A stretch of 64,000 nucleotides of DNA from Caldilineaceae bacterium (GCA_019637695.1 JAHBVG010000003.1:62001-126000); one strand, 5' to 3'. Counted from the stretch's first letter, positions 16,178-24,983 are shown. Numbers and translations are program-made. The notes: generated by a model from the sequence alone, not told the origin.

Positions 16178-16918
16178 TCACCCCGCCAGCATCCGCCGCC
16201 CGGCCGCGGTGATGTTGCGGCTGTCGATCTCAACCAGGCAGGCCAGTTGATCCCCCTGGGCGTGGCCGGGGTTTCGTTCCACAAAAAAGGCAATGTCGGG
16301 GTTCTTCAGCCGCCGTTCGTCCACCTCGGCGACGCCTTCGCGCAGCGGCGATGAGGAGTGAAAGCGAATGATTCCACTTTGGGGATCGTATTGATCGCCG
16401 AATTTATAACAGGCGAACGCATCGAGGATGCGTTGAACCTGCGGCGGCGTCGGCTGACGATAATTAGGGTAAAAGGTCTCGAAAAAGACGGGCAGAAAGC
16501 GATAGGTCTTGTAACCAGATGAGATGAGAAACCAGTAAATCTTGGCATTCGGCTTCTCGGTGTGGATGATATCGGCCAGGGCAAAGACATGGTTGCCCCA
16601 GAGTTTGGGCAACTCCATCTCGTGCCAGTAATCGGGATGGATGATCGTATCCCCCGAATAGACCGCCACCACCGGCTGACCATCCACCATCAGGTTGATA
16701 CGCATTAACGTGGAGAAGCCCTGGATCATCCCCGCGGCGTCGGTGAAGACAAAGACCCACTCCTTTTCCAACAGATCCTGCTCGAACTGCTCGCGTGTCA
16801 CGTTCTCAAAAAACTGATTCAGCAGTTCTGCCATGCGTCCGCGCTGATCTGCGCCGATCTCGTGTGGGCGGAAGACTTGTCCGCTGAGTTGGGCAGTTGT
16901 GGTTAGCTGGTATGGCAT
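16178..16918 (-). CDS. Hypothetical GNAT-like protein (246 aa)
   Basis: I do not know the specific family. The protein has no signal peptide. It shows GNAT-like features: EKEWVFVFTDAAGMIQGFST (core strand pair), VVAVYSGDTIIHPDYW (a beta-bulge segment similar to acetyl-CoA binding regions) and WFLISSGYKTYRFLPVFF (the K/R-T-Y-R-x-L-P element). It is the second gene of a pair: the 368-residue GNAT-like gene upstream ends 29 bases before it. AAGGAG lies 12 bases before the start. Such paired acetyltransferase-like proteins are often found in secondary-metabolite or envelope loci, but nothing specific is shown here. Confidence 0.7.
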   Translation of the reverse strand: MPYQLTTTAQLSGQVFRPHEIGADQRGRMAELLNQFFENVTREQFEQDLLEKEWVFVFTDAAGMIQGFSTLMRINLMVDGQPVVAVYSGDTIIHPDYWHEMELPKLWGNHVFALADIIHTEKPNAKIYWFLISSGYKTYRFLPVFFETFYPNYRQPTPPQVQRILDAFACYKFGDQYDPQSGIIRFHSSSPLREGVAEVDERRLKNPDIAFFVERNPGHAQGDQLACLVEIDSRNITAAGRRMLAG

Positions 16919-16947
16919 TCCGTAGACCTACTCCTTGGTTTCGGTGG

Positions 16948-18054
16948 TTATAGCGTCGCCAATTCGACATAGAGAGGACGATCATCAAGCCGACTGTGCC
17001 AATCCTCGTCGCCGGGCCAGCAGACAGTATAGATCAGGCTGGTGTAGGGGATATTCAGCCACTTTTTCGCCACCGCCAACAGCGGATCGCTCTGCGCCAG
17101 GCCAAGCATGACAAAGGCAAATCCACGCTCAGCAGCCCGGTTGTAGACACGTGTGAGCAGCGCGTTGAAGATCACGGGATCATCCTCGGCGACGCAGGCA
17201 AAGCTGGCATAGGCAAAATGGATGGGATCGCCGATCTCGGTGAGCGGGCGCGCGCCCAATACCTTCGCCCCCGCATTGTAGAGCGGACGCGCCCGCAGCA
17301 GGTTTTGTCCGTAGGCCCGCACCACAGTCTGCTTGTAGCGAGATTGATCCCACAAACCGAGGACGCCGAGAATGGCGCTGCCCTGGCAGGCCACAGCGAA
17401 ATCAGCCAGGCTGAAATCGAGCGTCGTCGGGCTGTTGAAATCCGCTTCGGAATAGACCGGGAAAAATTGCTTACGCCGTCCATGTTCTTGGAGGAAGGCG
17501 ACGATCTCACTCAGTTCCACTTCGTCGCCGTCGAGTACCTCAAACGTAGAAGTCGAAAATCGCTTAGGACGGCGCACAGCCAGCGCCAGCGTAAAGAGCC
17601 GATCCACTTGACGATAGGCGGGATAGTGGCGGCGCGCTTTTTCCACCAGCAAGGCTTTGGCCTCGTCGTTGCCCTCAATGATGGTGGTGATGTAGCCGGT
17701 GGCCGCGCCGTCCGCGTGGAGTTGATGGAAGAGGCGAAAGCCTGACGGCAGCAGCCAGCGCCCGCGATGGGCCTCATCCACGCGCAGTTGACCGATGTAG
17801 CCGACATCCTCGACTTCGCCGTTGACAAAACGCGGACGCAGCGAGCGCGTCGCCAGCCCCACCACCTCTCCGCTCTCCTCGGCGCGGGCGACCAGCGTCT
17901 GGCAGCGCGACCCCAGGATCGACTCGCCCAAAAAGTAATCGGGTTCGCGCTCGTAGGTCAGGTCCAATTGGCCGGGGACCGGGTTCTCGCGCAGCAAGCG
18001 GCGGATGGCGGGGTCATCGGTTGGGGTGGCAAGATCGAAGGAGTAGTTGGTCAC
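16948..18054 (-). CDS. GNAT-fold protein (368 aa)
   Basis: A 368-residue soluble protein beginning at a GTG codon. The N-terminal half fits an N-acetyltransferase: TPTDDPAIRRLLRENP at the start, EESGEVVGLATRSLRP (core strands), VGYIGQLRVDEAHRGRWLL (the R-x-x-x-G-x-A-like pocket, here H-R-G-R-W) and TTIIEGNDEAKALL. The C-terminal half carries a second, more divergent lobe. The resulting bilobal shape resembles other double-GNAT proteins. It is the first gene of a two-gene unit with the 246-residue protein. The substrate is unknown. Confidence 0.75.
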   Translation of the reverse strand: MTNYSFDLATPTDDPAIRRLLRENPVPGQLDLTYEREPDYFLGESILGSRCQTLVARAEESGEVVGLATRSLRPRFVNGEVEDVGYIGQLRVDEAHRGRWLLPSGFRLFHQLHADGAATGYITTIIEGNDEAKALLVEKARRHYPAYRQVDRLFTLALAVRRPKRFSTSTFEVLDGDEVELSEIVAFLQEHGRRKQFFPVYSEADFNSPTTLDFSLADFAVACQGSAILGVLGLWDQSRYKQTVVRAYGQNLLRARPLYNAGAKVLGARPLTEIGDPIHFAYASFACVAEDDPVIFNALLTRVYNRAAERGFAFVMLGLAQSDPLLAVAKKWLNIPYTSLIYTVCWPGDEDWHSRLDDRPLYVELATL

Positions 18055-18092
18055 AGGAAGAGGGTGTTTACTAGGGTTAGCAGACGCATAAA

Positions 18093-18308
18093 CTATTTCT
18101 TCTGAACCTCTCTGCGTTGTCTGATCTCTACTACTAGCTCCTGCACTGTCGCATCTGCAAACATCTCATCTCTTTCTGCTGTATAATCTCCATAACCTGT
18201 TGTAAATTGATTGAGAAACCGAACAGTGTTCACAACCCCCATCTCCCGGTAGAGGATCTGAAGTGCTTCCTGCGTGATTTCGGCAAGCGGTCGAGTATCC
18301 ATTACCAT
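18093..18308 (-). CDS. Small conserved protein (71 aa), possible antitoxin-like partner of a PIN remnant
   Basis: A 71-residue acidic/basic helical protein with the conserved-looking core EMGVVNTVRFLNQFTTGYGD followed by DYTAERDEMFADATVQELV. I recall closely similar small proteins in cyanobacteria and other phototrophs, but no function for them. Its start overlaps the stop of the broken PIN-domain frame just upstream by 7 nt, so the two were translated together. That arrangement suggests a toxin-antitoxin-like pair; the assignment as antitoxin is inference. Confidence 0.65.
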   Translation of the reverse strand: MVMDTRPLAEITQEALQILYREMGVVNTVRFLNQFTTGYGDYTAERDEMFADATVQELVVEIRQRREVQKK

Positions 18309-18484
18309 CTTTCTAACTCCTCGATCAACTCAAGCGGAGAAAAGGGTTTCACCTTAAGATCCGCTATCTGTTTTGCTTTACGAAGAAAGCGATCATCACA
18401 AGTACAGAAGTACTCTGTTTGATCGGCCTCTGCGGCTGCCAAATGGAGCGCATCAATCGCATTGTATCTAGCGGACGTTGGATA
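18302..18484 (-). pseudogene. PIN-domain (VapC-like) remnant, C-terminal part only
   Basis: This frame is not opened by a start codon. It begins after a TAG at 18485-18487 and encodes about 60 residues, including ARYNAIDALHLAAAEA, TEYFCTCDDRFLRKA and KPFSPLELIEEL. These match the last half of PIN nucleases: the D-A-x-H-x-A helix, and the T-x-D-x-x-F segment with the final acidic residues. The N-terminal half with the first catalytic Asp is missing or out of frame. It ends overlapping the 71-residue gene. The whole looks like a decayed VapC-type toxin. Confidence 0.6.
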
Positions 18485-18676
18485 CTACACATATCAAGGT
18501 AAGACTTTGGGCATTGCAGTTGTTCCCCTCTGTCCTTAGTTTAGCAGGTTTACTGTATACTAGTCCAACCACTTCCCTTCCCAAGACTGCCTTTTTCAAA
18601 TTTATATTATGGTGTAATGGGTCCCTCTAGATCAACCATATTTATTCTCTCTTGCCACCTACTGTGGGCAGTATCA

Positions 18677-20035
18677 CTAATTTGCTTTCAACAGATCGCC
18701 TGTCCACAGCGGATCGCCCAGGGGATAGAAATCGCGCGCGCCGACCTCGCCGCGGATCATCCAGTTGATCAGGTAGAAATTCCAAAACATGAAGAAATCG
18801 GGGCGGTTGATCGGGTCGAGGCTGCGACGGACGATGCTGGGCCACGCGTAGAAGGCTTTGCGCGCCTCCAGGCAGCCGCGTTGGAGTTCCTCCGGCGACA
18901 TGCGCTTGGGTTGGAAGGGGATCATGTTGTAGCGGTAATTTTCGTCGAGCCACCAGGCGTCGTAAAGCAGACGATTTTCCTGGGCCAGCCGGTCGTAGAG
19001 CGGCGTGCCGGGGAAGGGGGTCAGGTGGTTGAACGCGCCGATGTAGATGCGGTGATCTTTGGCAAACTCCACCGTCTCGCCGAAGGAATCGACGGTGTCC
19101 TCGTCGTAGCCGAAGACAAAGGTGAGGTAGAGCTTGATACCGTAACGGCGCAGATTGGCCAGCGCCGCCTCGAAGCCGCCCTTCATGGTGTTGAAGCCCT
19201 TGTCCATCGCCTTAAGGTTGTCGGGGTTGAGGCTCTCGAAGCCGATGAGCAATCCTTCGCAGCCGCTGCGTCGGATCAGATCAAGGAATTCTTCATCGTG
19301 GGCGGCGTTGATGCTGGCCTGGCTCACCCAGCGGATCTTGAGCGGGATCAGCGCCTCGTAGAGTTCCTTGGCCTGACGCATGTTGGAGGTGATGTTGTCG
19401 TCCACGAAGAAGAAGAAGCGTTTACCCTGGCCGCGCAACGTTTCCAACTCGGCGAGGATGTCGTCCACCGGGCGGCGGCTCTGTGTGCGCTCGAAGACGG
19501 TCTGGATGGCGCAGAAATCGCACTTGAAGTGACAGCCCCGCCCCGCTTCCACCAGACCGATGGGCAGGTAGCGCTTGCCCTGAAAGATCGACCGATTCGG
19601 GCGCAAGCCGCGCAAGGGTGGACGCTTCCCAGCCCGGTAGATCTTTTGCAGCGTGCCGTGGCGGGCGTCGTCGATCAGCTGCGGCCAGATCTGCTCGGCC
19701 TCGCCCACCACCACCGCTTCGGCGTAATCGGCCACTTCCTCAGGGCAGAGCATGGCGTGGAAGCCGCCCATCACCACGGGTACGCCGCGCCGCCGGTAGT
19801 CGCTGGCGATCTGGTAGGCCCGCTTGGCCGTGTACGTTTCCACGCTGATGGCGACCAGATCCGTCGGCTCGTCGAAGGGAATCGCCTCCATGCGGTCGTC
19901 GTAGAACCGGATATCCACATCGGGCGGCGTTAACCCGGCAATCGTCGCCGCCGGCAGCGGCTCCATCTGCCAGGTGCCGATATACTTTTCGCCGGGTTTG
20001 TGTCCAATCGCGGGGTGGATCAAGGTGAGACGCAT
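18677..20035 (-). CDS. B12-binding-type radical SAM protein, paralogue 1
   Basis: The 452-residue protein has an N-terminal Rossmann-like cobalamin-binding-type domain (about 1-140; LTPPDVDIRFYDDRMEAIPF, VETYTAKRAYQIA, VVMGGFHAML). It lacks the D-x-H-x-x-G lower-ligand motif. The radical SAM cluster motif CHFKCDFC (C-x3-C-x2-C) follows at about residue 180, then FFFVDDN, LLIGFESLN and a C-terminal helical extension. It would bind a 4Fe-4S cluster and cleave S-adenosylmethionine. Three paralogues lie on the same strand within 10 kb (23.6, 27.1 and 28.6 kb). The substrate is unknown; hopanoid, lipid or natural-product modification is typical of such enzymes. The metallophosphoesterase gene lies immediately upstream with an 8-base gap. 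Confidence 0.88.
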   Translation of the reverse strand: MRLTLIHPAIGHKPGEKYIGTWQMEPLPAATIAGLTPPDVDIRFYDDRMEAIPFDEPTDLVAISVETYTAKRAYQIASDYRRRGVPVVMGGFHAMLCPEEVADYAEAVVVGEAEQIWPQLIDDARHGTLQKIYRAGKRPPLRGLRPNRSIFQGKRYLPIGLVEAGRGCHFKCDFCAIQTVFERTQSRRPVDDILAELETLRGQGKRFFFFVDDNITSNMRQAKELYEALIPLKIRWVSQASINAAHDEEFLDLIRRSGCEGLLIGFESLNPDNLKAMDKGFNTMKGGFEAALANLRRYGIKLYLTFVFGYDEDTVDSFGETVEFAKDHRIYIGAFNHLTPFPGTPLYDRLAQENRLLYDAWWLDENYRYNMIPFQPKRMSPEELQRGCLEARKAFYAWPSIVRRSLDPINRPDFFMFWNFYLINWMIRGEVGARDFYPLGDPLWTGDLLKAN

Positions 20036-20043
20036 ACAATCCC

Positions 20044-20748
20044 CTATCGTGGGCCAAAAAAGAAGTGAGCGACTTTCATTTCGCCTGCGCGCAATTCAAG
20101 TTGATCCATTGCCTGGCGCAGGGGATCGAGATCGTAGGGGACGCGATGCAGCGCGAGGACGCCGTCGGTCAGGGTGGCGTAGTGCGCCGTCTGATCAGGA
20201 TCGTCCTGGCGGCGATAGGAGACGCTGCCGGGGTTGATCCATAGATAATCGTCGCTCAGGTAGCGGACCGACTGGCGGTGGGTATGCCCAAAGATCAGCC
20301 GCTGGAGACTGCCATTGTTGAAAGCCTGCCCCACAAATTGATCGAAGGCATGAAGGCTGACGATCTCTTGATAATCGTCGTAGAGATGGGTCATGCCGTA
20401 GGGAACGCCATCCAGATCCACAACTACGGAGAGGGGCAACTCTTCTAAAAAAGACGCGTCCGTCTCGTCGATCCGCCCCACATTGTAGTGGACCCACGCC
20501 CGTTCTGCCACAGGGACACTCTCCAACGTCTGCCCTTCGCGGAAGTGACGCGCCACCCAGCGATCGTGGTTCCCCTGTGTGCAGATGACTCCATGCGCCC
20601 GCACCCAATCCAGCGCCTCTTTGGGGAAGGGACCATAGTCGACAAGGTCCCCTGTGCAGAGGATCAGATCGCTGTCCCGTTCCTGCGCCCAAATGGTCTC
20701 CAGCGCGATGATGTTGGCGTGAATGTCCGAAAGGATTAGCGTCTTCAT
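20044..20748 (-). CDS. Calcineurin-like metallophosphoesterase (YfcE/MJ0936 type)
   Basis: The metal-binding motifs of the family are all visible in order: LILSDIHANIIALE (D-x-H), CTGDLVDYGPFP (G-D), CTQGNHDRWV (G-N-H-D), then MTHLYDD and IFGHTHRQ (G-H-x-H). The length of 234 residues is usual. These proteins bind two metal ions and hydrolyse phosphodiesters or phosphomonoesters; the physiological substrate is unknown. The start at 20748 is placed directly before MKTLILSD, nine codons inside the longest frame. The gene directly precedes radical SAM paralogue 1 and is probably co-transcribed with it. Confidence 0.9.
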   Translation of the reverse strand: MKTLILSDIHANIIALETIWAQERDSDLILCTGDLVDYGPFPKEALDWVRAHGVICTQGNHDRWVARHFREGQTLESVPVAERAWVHYNVGRIDETDASFLEELPLSVVVDLDGVPYGMTHLYDDYQEIVSLHAFDQFVGQAFNNGSLQRLIFGHTHRQSVRYLSDDYLWINPGSVSYRRQDDPDQTAHYATLTDGVLALHRVPYDLDPLRQAMDQLELRAGEMKVAHFFFGPR

Positions 20749-20902
20749 GACGCTATTGTAGCGCAAAGCAGCCATGGGGAGAAAGCGTACTGCGTCAGCG
20801 CGCGCGATAGTCTAAGGATTAGAGACGGGGATTGGTGACTGGGGATTGGACCATGTTCGTCTGTCAATATGTGTTGTCCATCCGTTTCCTCATAGACCGA
20901 CG

Positions 20903-21436
20903 CTACAAACGTTCGGGCGCGACCAGACGATTATACCAATCCTCGACCGTGGCTCTATAATCGTGTGACCAGATCGCCCAGACCTGCTCAACGTAAGCGC
21001 GGACCTGCGCTGTCCGCGCAGCCGGGGTCGGCAATTGGACAATCTCAGCCACTGTCAAGCTGCCCTCAAGGAGGGGAGGGGTGAGCCAATGAAATTGGTT
21101 ATGCTGCGCTGCTTTGTGACGCAGCGCGCGTTGGCGGATCCACAGGGTATCACCCGCAGAAACGCCGCGCTCGAAGACGCCATACAAGGTAATCAGATGG
21201 ATTGCCACCGATTGGATCGCCTGCGCGGAGGGTGTTCCTGGATGTTGGGCGGCGTAGGCGTCTACCAGCAGGTTGTTCCACGGGGATGGGATCAGCGGCG
21301 GCTCGCCTGCGTTGAGCAGATTGGAAAAGATAGCCCAGCACGTCGCCGACGCGCCGATGTAACGGTGGGTCGGTCCATCGGATGGTGGCAGATGCGCGCC
21401 ACAGCCGGGGCATGGTTCGAGGTCAATGGCAGACAT
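20903..21436 (-). CDS. DUF5946 family protein
   Basis: A 177-residue protein starting at MSAIDLEPCPGCGAHLP. The N-terminal C-P-G-C-G knuckle, DGPTHRYIGASATCW, VDAYAAQHPGTPSAQAIQSV and the closing ATVEDWYNRL are the conserved blocks I associate with DUF5946. Cys12 and Cys15 with a following His and Cys may bind zinc. Function is unknown. It follows the DinB gene with only 2 bases between stop and start, so the two are translated from one message. Confidence 0.82.
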   Translation of the reverse strand: MSAIDLEPCPGCGAHLPPSDGPTHRYIGASATCWAIFSNLLNAGEPPLIPSPWNNLLVDAYAAQHPGTPSAQAIQSVAIHLITLYGVFERGVSAGDTLWIRQRALRHKAAQHNQFHWLTPPLLEGSLTVAEIVQLPTPAARTAQVRAYVEQVWAIWSHDYRATVEDWYNRLVAPERL

Positions 21437-21438
21437 GC

Positions 21439-21990
21439 TCAACCTGCCCTCTCCGTTGCGGCGTAGAGCAGACGGATGTAACCGATCTCCGCCACATTTT
21501 TCATCAACTCGGCATTGGCCCAGGCCAGCGCAATGCGCAGGGGACGCGGCTCCGGCCACGGATGGGCAAGAGGACGGTCGAGATCAGCGTCGTCGAGATC
21601 AGCAAGCAGGGCGGACCAGTCGGCGGCCAGGCTTTCCAGGCGTTGCACAATGGCTTCGGCGCTGCCCGGCCAGGGGATCTCATGATGGGTGGGCGGTCTC
21701 TCCTCGCGGATGGCAGCCAGCAGTCCGGTCCACCACCAGAGCAAGTGCCAGGTGATCCAGCCGATGGTGGCGGTGGGGATGGGGTCTGGTTCCACATCCG
21801 CCCAATCGGGATGCCACGTTCCCTCCGCGCCGCGGCGGACCGTCCAACTGTGGGGTGAGGGTTCCCAGAGACAGGCGTCATCGGTCAAGGATGGCAGATG
21901 GTATTGGGCCAGTCGCCAGATCAGGCCAAACTGCCATTGCAAGGTGTGGATCTGCGGCGACGGCGTCGTGGGTGCTGTTTTATCGTTCAT
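21439..21990 (-). CDS. DinB-like four-helix protein
   Basis: A 183-residue protein with a DinB/YfiT-like four-helix plan: QFGLIWRLAQYHLPSLTDDACLWEP, ATIGWITWHLLWWWTGLLAAI, WSALLADLDDADLDRPL and ALAWANAELMKNVAEIGYIRLL. The internal G-W-I-x-W-H-L element supplies one putative metal-binding His, as in DinB proteins. Such proteins act as thiol S-transferases or stress proteins with a nickel or zinc site. The start at 21990 is preceded by an AAGGAAAAGG stretch; the longer open frame runs through the hairpin at 22018-22049. It is first in a unit with the DUF5946 gene. Confidence 0.8.
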   Translation of the reverse strand: MNDKTAPTTPSPQIHTLQWQFGLIWRLAQYHLPSLTDDACLWEPSPHSWTVRRGAEGTWHPDWADVEPDPIPTATIGWITWHLLWWWTGLLAAIREERPPTHHEIPWPGSAEAIVQRLESLAADWSALLADLDDADLDRPLAHPWPEPRPLRIALAWANAELMKNVAEIGYIRLLYAATERAG

Positions 21991-22017
21991 GGCAACCTTT
22001 TCCTTTGGATTGACGCA

Positions 22018-22049
22018 GACCTGCCAGGTTTCAGAAAACCTGGCAGGTC
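22018..22049. terminator. Hairpin between NmrA-like and DinB genes (repeat-type)
   Basis: Perfect 14-bp arms (GACCTGCCAGGTTT at 22018-22031, complement at 22036-22049) with a 4-base loop. It can terminate the NmrA-like gene. The CCTGCCAGGTTT core is also of the dispersed-repeat type; a related hairpin follows the DEAD-box gene at 31693. Confidence 0.7.
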
Positions 22050-22093
22050 CACACTTTATTGATTTCCGCTTCCAGTCAGCAGAATTTGTTACT

Positions 22094-22984
22094 TCAACCC
22101 CCGTCAACGCGCTCGTGGATGAATGCTTCCAGCGTGGTGAGCCGCGTCGGGAATTGGGCGAGCAGCGACGTTGGATCGAACTCCTCGTTGAAGGCGTCGT
22201 CGGGCAGGCTGTTCATATACATCACCCGGCTGACGCCCGGCTTGAAGGGTTGCAGGATCAATCTCAACATCTTGACCATTGGCGTTGGCACATGGCTCAC
22301 CTTGAGAGGGATGTTGGCGATCCTGGCGTACATGACCGCCACTTGTTTGTTGGTAAAGTTCCCCAGCCCGCCGATTTCCAGGGTCAGATTCTTCATCTTA
22401 GGATCGGTGAGGGCCAGGACTGCATAATGGGCCACATCGCGTACAGCCACAAAGTTGCGCGGCTTTGTTCCCTTGCCCAATAGCGTTGTCTTTCCGCTCT
22501 CTAACAGCGGTTTGCCGTTGAGGGCGTGGGCGTGCGTCTCCATAAAGGCGGAAGGCCGCAGAATAGTATAGCTCAGACCGCTGGCTTTGAGATATTCCTC
22601 AATGCCGTATTTCGTACGCCAGAAATCGACAGGATGATTGGCCGATGCCCCCAAGATCGACATGTAGACAAAATGGGAAACGCCTTCCGCTTTGGCGGCA
22701 TCGATTAAGGCACGATGGCCGGCGTCATCCACGGCTTCGGAACTGTAACGGCCATCGCCCACAATTGAATGGGCAGCCGCCAGGACTCGATCCACACCCT
22801 GGCAAGCCCGACGCAGCGACGGTGGATCGATGAGATCGCCCTGCATCACCTCGGCCCCGGTCTTCTTCAAATCATCCACGTTGGCATGCGTGCGTGTAAA
22901 GGCGCGTACCTGCTCTCCTTGCGCAAGCAGCGTTTTCGCCGCTTCTCGCCCCAATAAGCCACTCGCACCAACAATCAGGATCAT
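22094..22984 (-). CDS. NmrA-like NAD(P)-binding atypical short-chain dehydrogenase
   Basis: A 296-residue protein beginning ILIVGASGLLGREAAKTLL, the G-x-x-G-x-x-G dinucleotide-binding loop. GDLIDPPSLRRACQGVDRVL, the catalytic-like segment HFVYMSILGAS, FWRTKYGIEEYLKASGLSYTILRPSAFME and the later RDVAHYAVLAL are the conserved blocks of atypical SDRs related to NmrA and complex I assembly proteins. It likely binds NADPH and acts as a reductase or redox sensor. GGAGGA lies 7 bases before the chosen ATG, while the longer frame has no ribosome site. A hairpin follows its stop. Confidence 0.88.
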   Translation of the reverse strand: MILIVGASGLLGREAAKTLLAQGEQVRAFTRTHANVDDLKKTGAEVMQGDLIDPPSLRRACQGVDRVLAAAHSIVGDGRYSSEAVDDAGHRALIDAAKAEGVSHFVYMSILGASANHPVDFWRTKYGIEEYLKASGLSYTILRPSAFMETHAHALNGKPLLESGKTTLLGKGTKPRNFVAVRDVAHYAVLALTDPKMKNLTLEIGGLGNFTNKQVAVMYARIANIPLKVSHVPTPMVKMLRLILQPFKPGVSRVMYMNSLPDDAFNEEFDPTSLLAQFPTRLTTLEAFIHERVDGG

Positions 22985-23143
22985 AGACTCTTCCTCCCGG
23001 TAATTGAGTGATGGCTGACCGATGATGAACTTTGATAGTTCAATCTGGTTTGAGTCTATAATCCTTTTTTCTCGCTTGTCTATAGACAATTGACAGAATT
23101 TTTGGTCGAGTTGGAGATAAAATTCTGGGTGTGGATATACTCG

Positions 23144-23470
23144 CTAACTTCCGTGCCGTGCGATTGCGTCAGTTACAGTAGGAATCAACTCTACTACCGC
23201 CGATAACTGTTCGCCTATGCTCATTTCTGCTTGTTTCAGATCATACGTTGTCTGCAAGTTGAGCCAATACTGTGGAGACTGCCCCAATGCGCGGCCAAAG
23301 AGCAGCGCAAGTTCCGCTGTGACAGGGCGTGTGTTGTTAACAATATGCGAAATCCGCATTGGCGATACCCCTATCGCCCGCGCAAACTGTGCCTGTGAGA
23401 TTTTTTGCTCCTCAAGGATTTCTGCCAGGAATTCTCCCGGGTGAATGGGTGTTAAACCGCTTCTAAACAT
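23144..23470 (-). CDS. higA: HigA-type antitoxin (XRE family)
   Basis: A 108-residue protein starting MFRSGLTPIHPGEFLAEILEE, the signature opening of HigA antitoxins. It continues with a helix-turn-helix (ISQAQFARAIGVSPMRISHI), then NNTRPVTAELALLFGRALG and SPQYWLNLQTTYDLKQAE. It would bind its own promoter and, in an intact module, neutralise the HigB mRNA interferase. The order higB-higA is kept, with 12 bases between the higB stop and the higA start, but only the end of higB remains. It may now be an orphan antitoxin. Confidence 0.9.
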   Translation of the reverse strand: MFRSGLTPIHPGEFLAEILEEQKISQAQFARAIGVSPMRISHIVNNTRPVTAELALLFGRALGQSPQYWLNLQTTYDLKQAEMSIGEQLSAVVELIPTVTDAIARHGS

Positions 23471-23482
23471 GATCTTCTCACC

Positions 23483-23566
23483 TTAATGATAGTCGACGAT
23501 CTCCACGTCGAAAGCATCTCCATCTTCAAAACGAAAACAGACGCGCCATTGTTGGTCTCGGTACAT
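23483..23566 (-). pseudogene. higB: HigB toxin remnant (C-terminal 27-30 residues)
   Basis: Directly upstream of higA, a short frame encodes MYRDQQWRVCFRFEDGDAFD followed by VEIVDYH and a stop. This is the highly conserved end of HigB/RelE-type toxins, where WRVCFRF carries a catalytic Arg. About 60 N-terminal residues are missing. The radical SAM gene ends only 10 bases away, so the toxin gene was cut at that junction. Confidence 0.75.
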
Positions 23567-23576
23567 GCACAACGTC

Positions 23577-24911
23577 TCACCGTAGACCAAAGCGCATCCC
23601 CTGCTTTTTAAAGACCTCCTTGCGGAAGATGGGACTGTACCTGAGGTAGACGCCCAATTTGTAGAGCGTACGCAGGTTGGTCTTAAAATCGAAGATGCGG
23701 CGGATGAGGAAGCCGAGGCTGTTGTAGGTGGAACGCGCCTGCCAGCAGGCTTCGGTCAACTCGTCGGGTGTCATATTTTTGGGGCGGAAGGCGGCATAGT
23801 TGAAACGGTACTCAGGGTGCAGCCACCATTTACCGTCGTAGAGCAGGCGATCCTCGGCTTGCAGCTTTTGATAAAGCGGCGTCTTAGGATAAGGGACGAG
23901 GATGTTGAAGGCCGCCAGCGGGAATTTGTTTGTCATCGCCCAATCCAGCGTCTCGGCGATGGACTCTTTGGTATCGTGATCGTGGCCGAGGGTAAAGGCG
24001 GCCCACAGTTGAATGCCATAATCGCGGATCACTTCGATCTGCTGTTTGTAGCCGTCGAAACCGCCGATAAAGTTGGGCGATTTGCGCATCCAGCGCAGGC
24101 TCTCTTTGTTGATCGACTCGAAGCCCACCACCATGCCGATGCAGCCGCTCTTCACCATCAGATCCATCAACTCCCGATCCTGGGTCATGTCGATGCTGCC
24201 CTGGCTCACCCAATGGACCTTGAGCGGGATCAGGGCGCGGAAGAGTTTCTTTGCCGCGTCGAAATTCGAGAGAATGTTGTCGTCCACAAAGAAGATGATC
24301 TGGTTGCGCTCGCGCGCTTCGATCTCGGCCACTACTTCTTCAACACGGCGGGTGTAGTGTCCGCGCTCGAAGTAGGTGCTGACGGCGCAAAAATTGCAGG
24401 CAAAGCGACATCCCCGGCTGAACTGCATAAGCGAAATCGGCAGATAGCCCTTGCCCTTAAAGATATCGCGCCGCGTGAAGACGCCCGGATGAGCCACCCC
24501 CACCGGCGCATCGTAGACGGGGCGCAACACGCCCTTGCGGAAGTCATCGAGGACGCCCAGCCATTTCGTCTCGGCGTCGCCGATAAAGATCGCATCGGCG
24601 TGGGGCGTCACCTCTTCGGGGATGAGCGTGGGCTGCATCCCCCCCATGATCACGGGGACGCCGCGGGCGCGATACTCGTCCGCGATCTCGTAAGCGCGGC
24701 GCGCTGTGTACGTTTCCACGGTGATGGCGACCAGGTCCGTCGGCTTGTCGTAGGGGATCGGCTCGAGCCGGTCGTCCCACAGCGACACCGCCACATCGGG
24801 CGGCGTCAACGCGGCAAGGACGCCCAGTTGTAGCGGTTCCATGCGGCCTTCATCCACATAGAGGCTGTGTTCCATGCGGCCAATGTTGGGTTTGATCAGG
24901 GTGAGGTGCAT
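23577..24911 (-). CDS. B12-binding-type radical SAM protein, paralogue 2
   Basis: The 444-residue protein has the same domain order as its three neighbours. A Rossmann-like N-terminal domain (LTPPDVAVSLWDDRLEPIPY, ITVETYTARRAYEIA, VIMGGMQPTL) lacks D-x-H-x-x-G. The cluster motif is CRFACNFC, followed by IIFFVDDNILSN, MVVGFESINKESL and FNILVPYPKTPLY. It differs from paralogue 1 in the insert before the cluster and at the C-terminus. GGAG lies 5 bases before the start. The gene ends next to the higB remnant, which suggests that it or a flanking rearrangement truncated the toxin gene. Confidence 0.88.
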   Translation of the reverse strand: MHLTLIKPNIGRMEHSLYVDEGRMEPLQLGVLAALTPPDVAVSLWDDRLEPIPYDKPTDLVAITVETYTARRAYEIADEYRARGVPVIMGGMQPTLIPEEVTPHADAIFIGDAETKWLGVLDDFRKGVLRPVYDAPVGVAHPGVFTRRDIFKGKGYLPISLMQFSRGCRFACNFCAVSTYFERGHYTRRVEEVVAEIEARERNQIIFFVDDNILSNFDAAKKLFRALIPLKVHWVSQGSIDMTQDRELMDLMVKSGCIGMVVGFESINKESLRWMRKSPNFIGGFDGYKQQIEVIRDYGIQLWAAFTLGHDHDTKESIAETLDWAMTNKFPLAAFNILVPYPKTPLYQKLQAEDRLLYDGKWWLHPEYRFNYAAFRPKNMTPDELTEACWQARSTYNSLGFLIRRIFDFKTNLRTLYKLGVYLRYSPIFRKEVFKKQGMRFGLR

Positions 24912-24983
24912 TGTGGCTCCAAGGATAGTGATTAGGGATTGGGGACTGGGGCATAGGCGCTAACTTAAGGGGTAAACGGGCAT

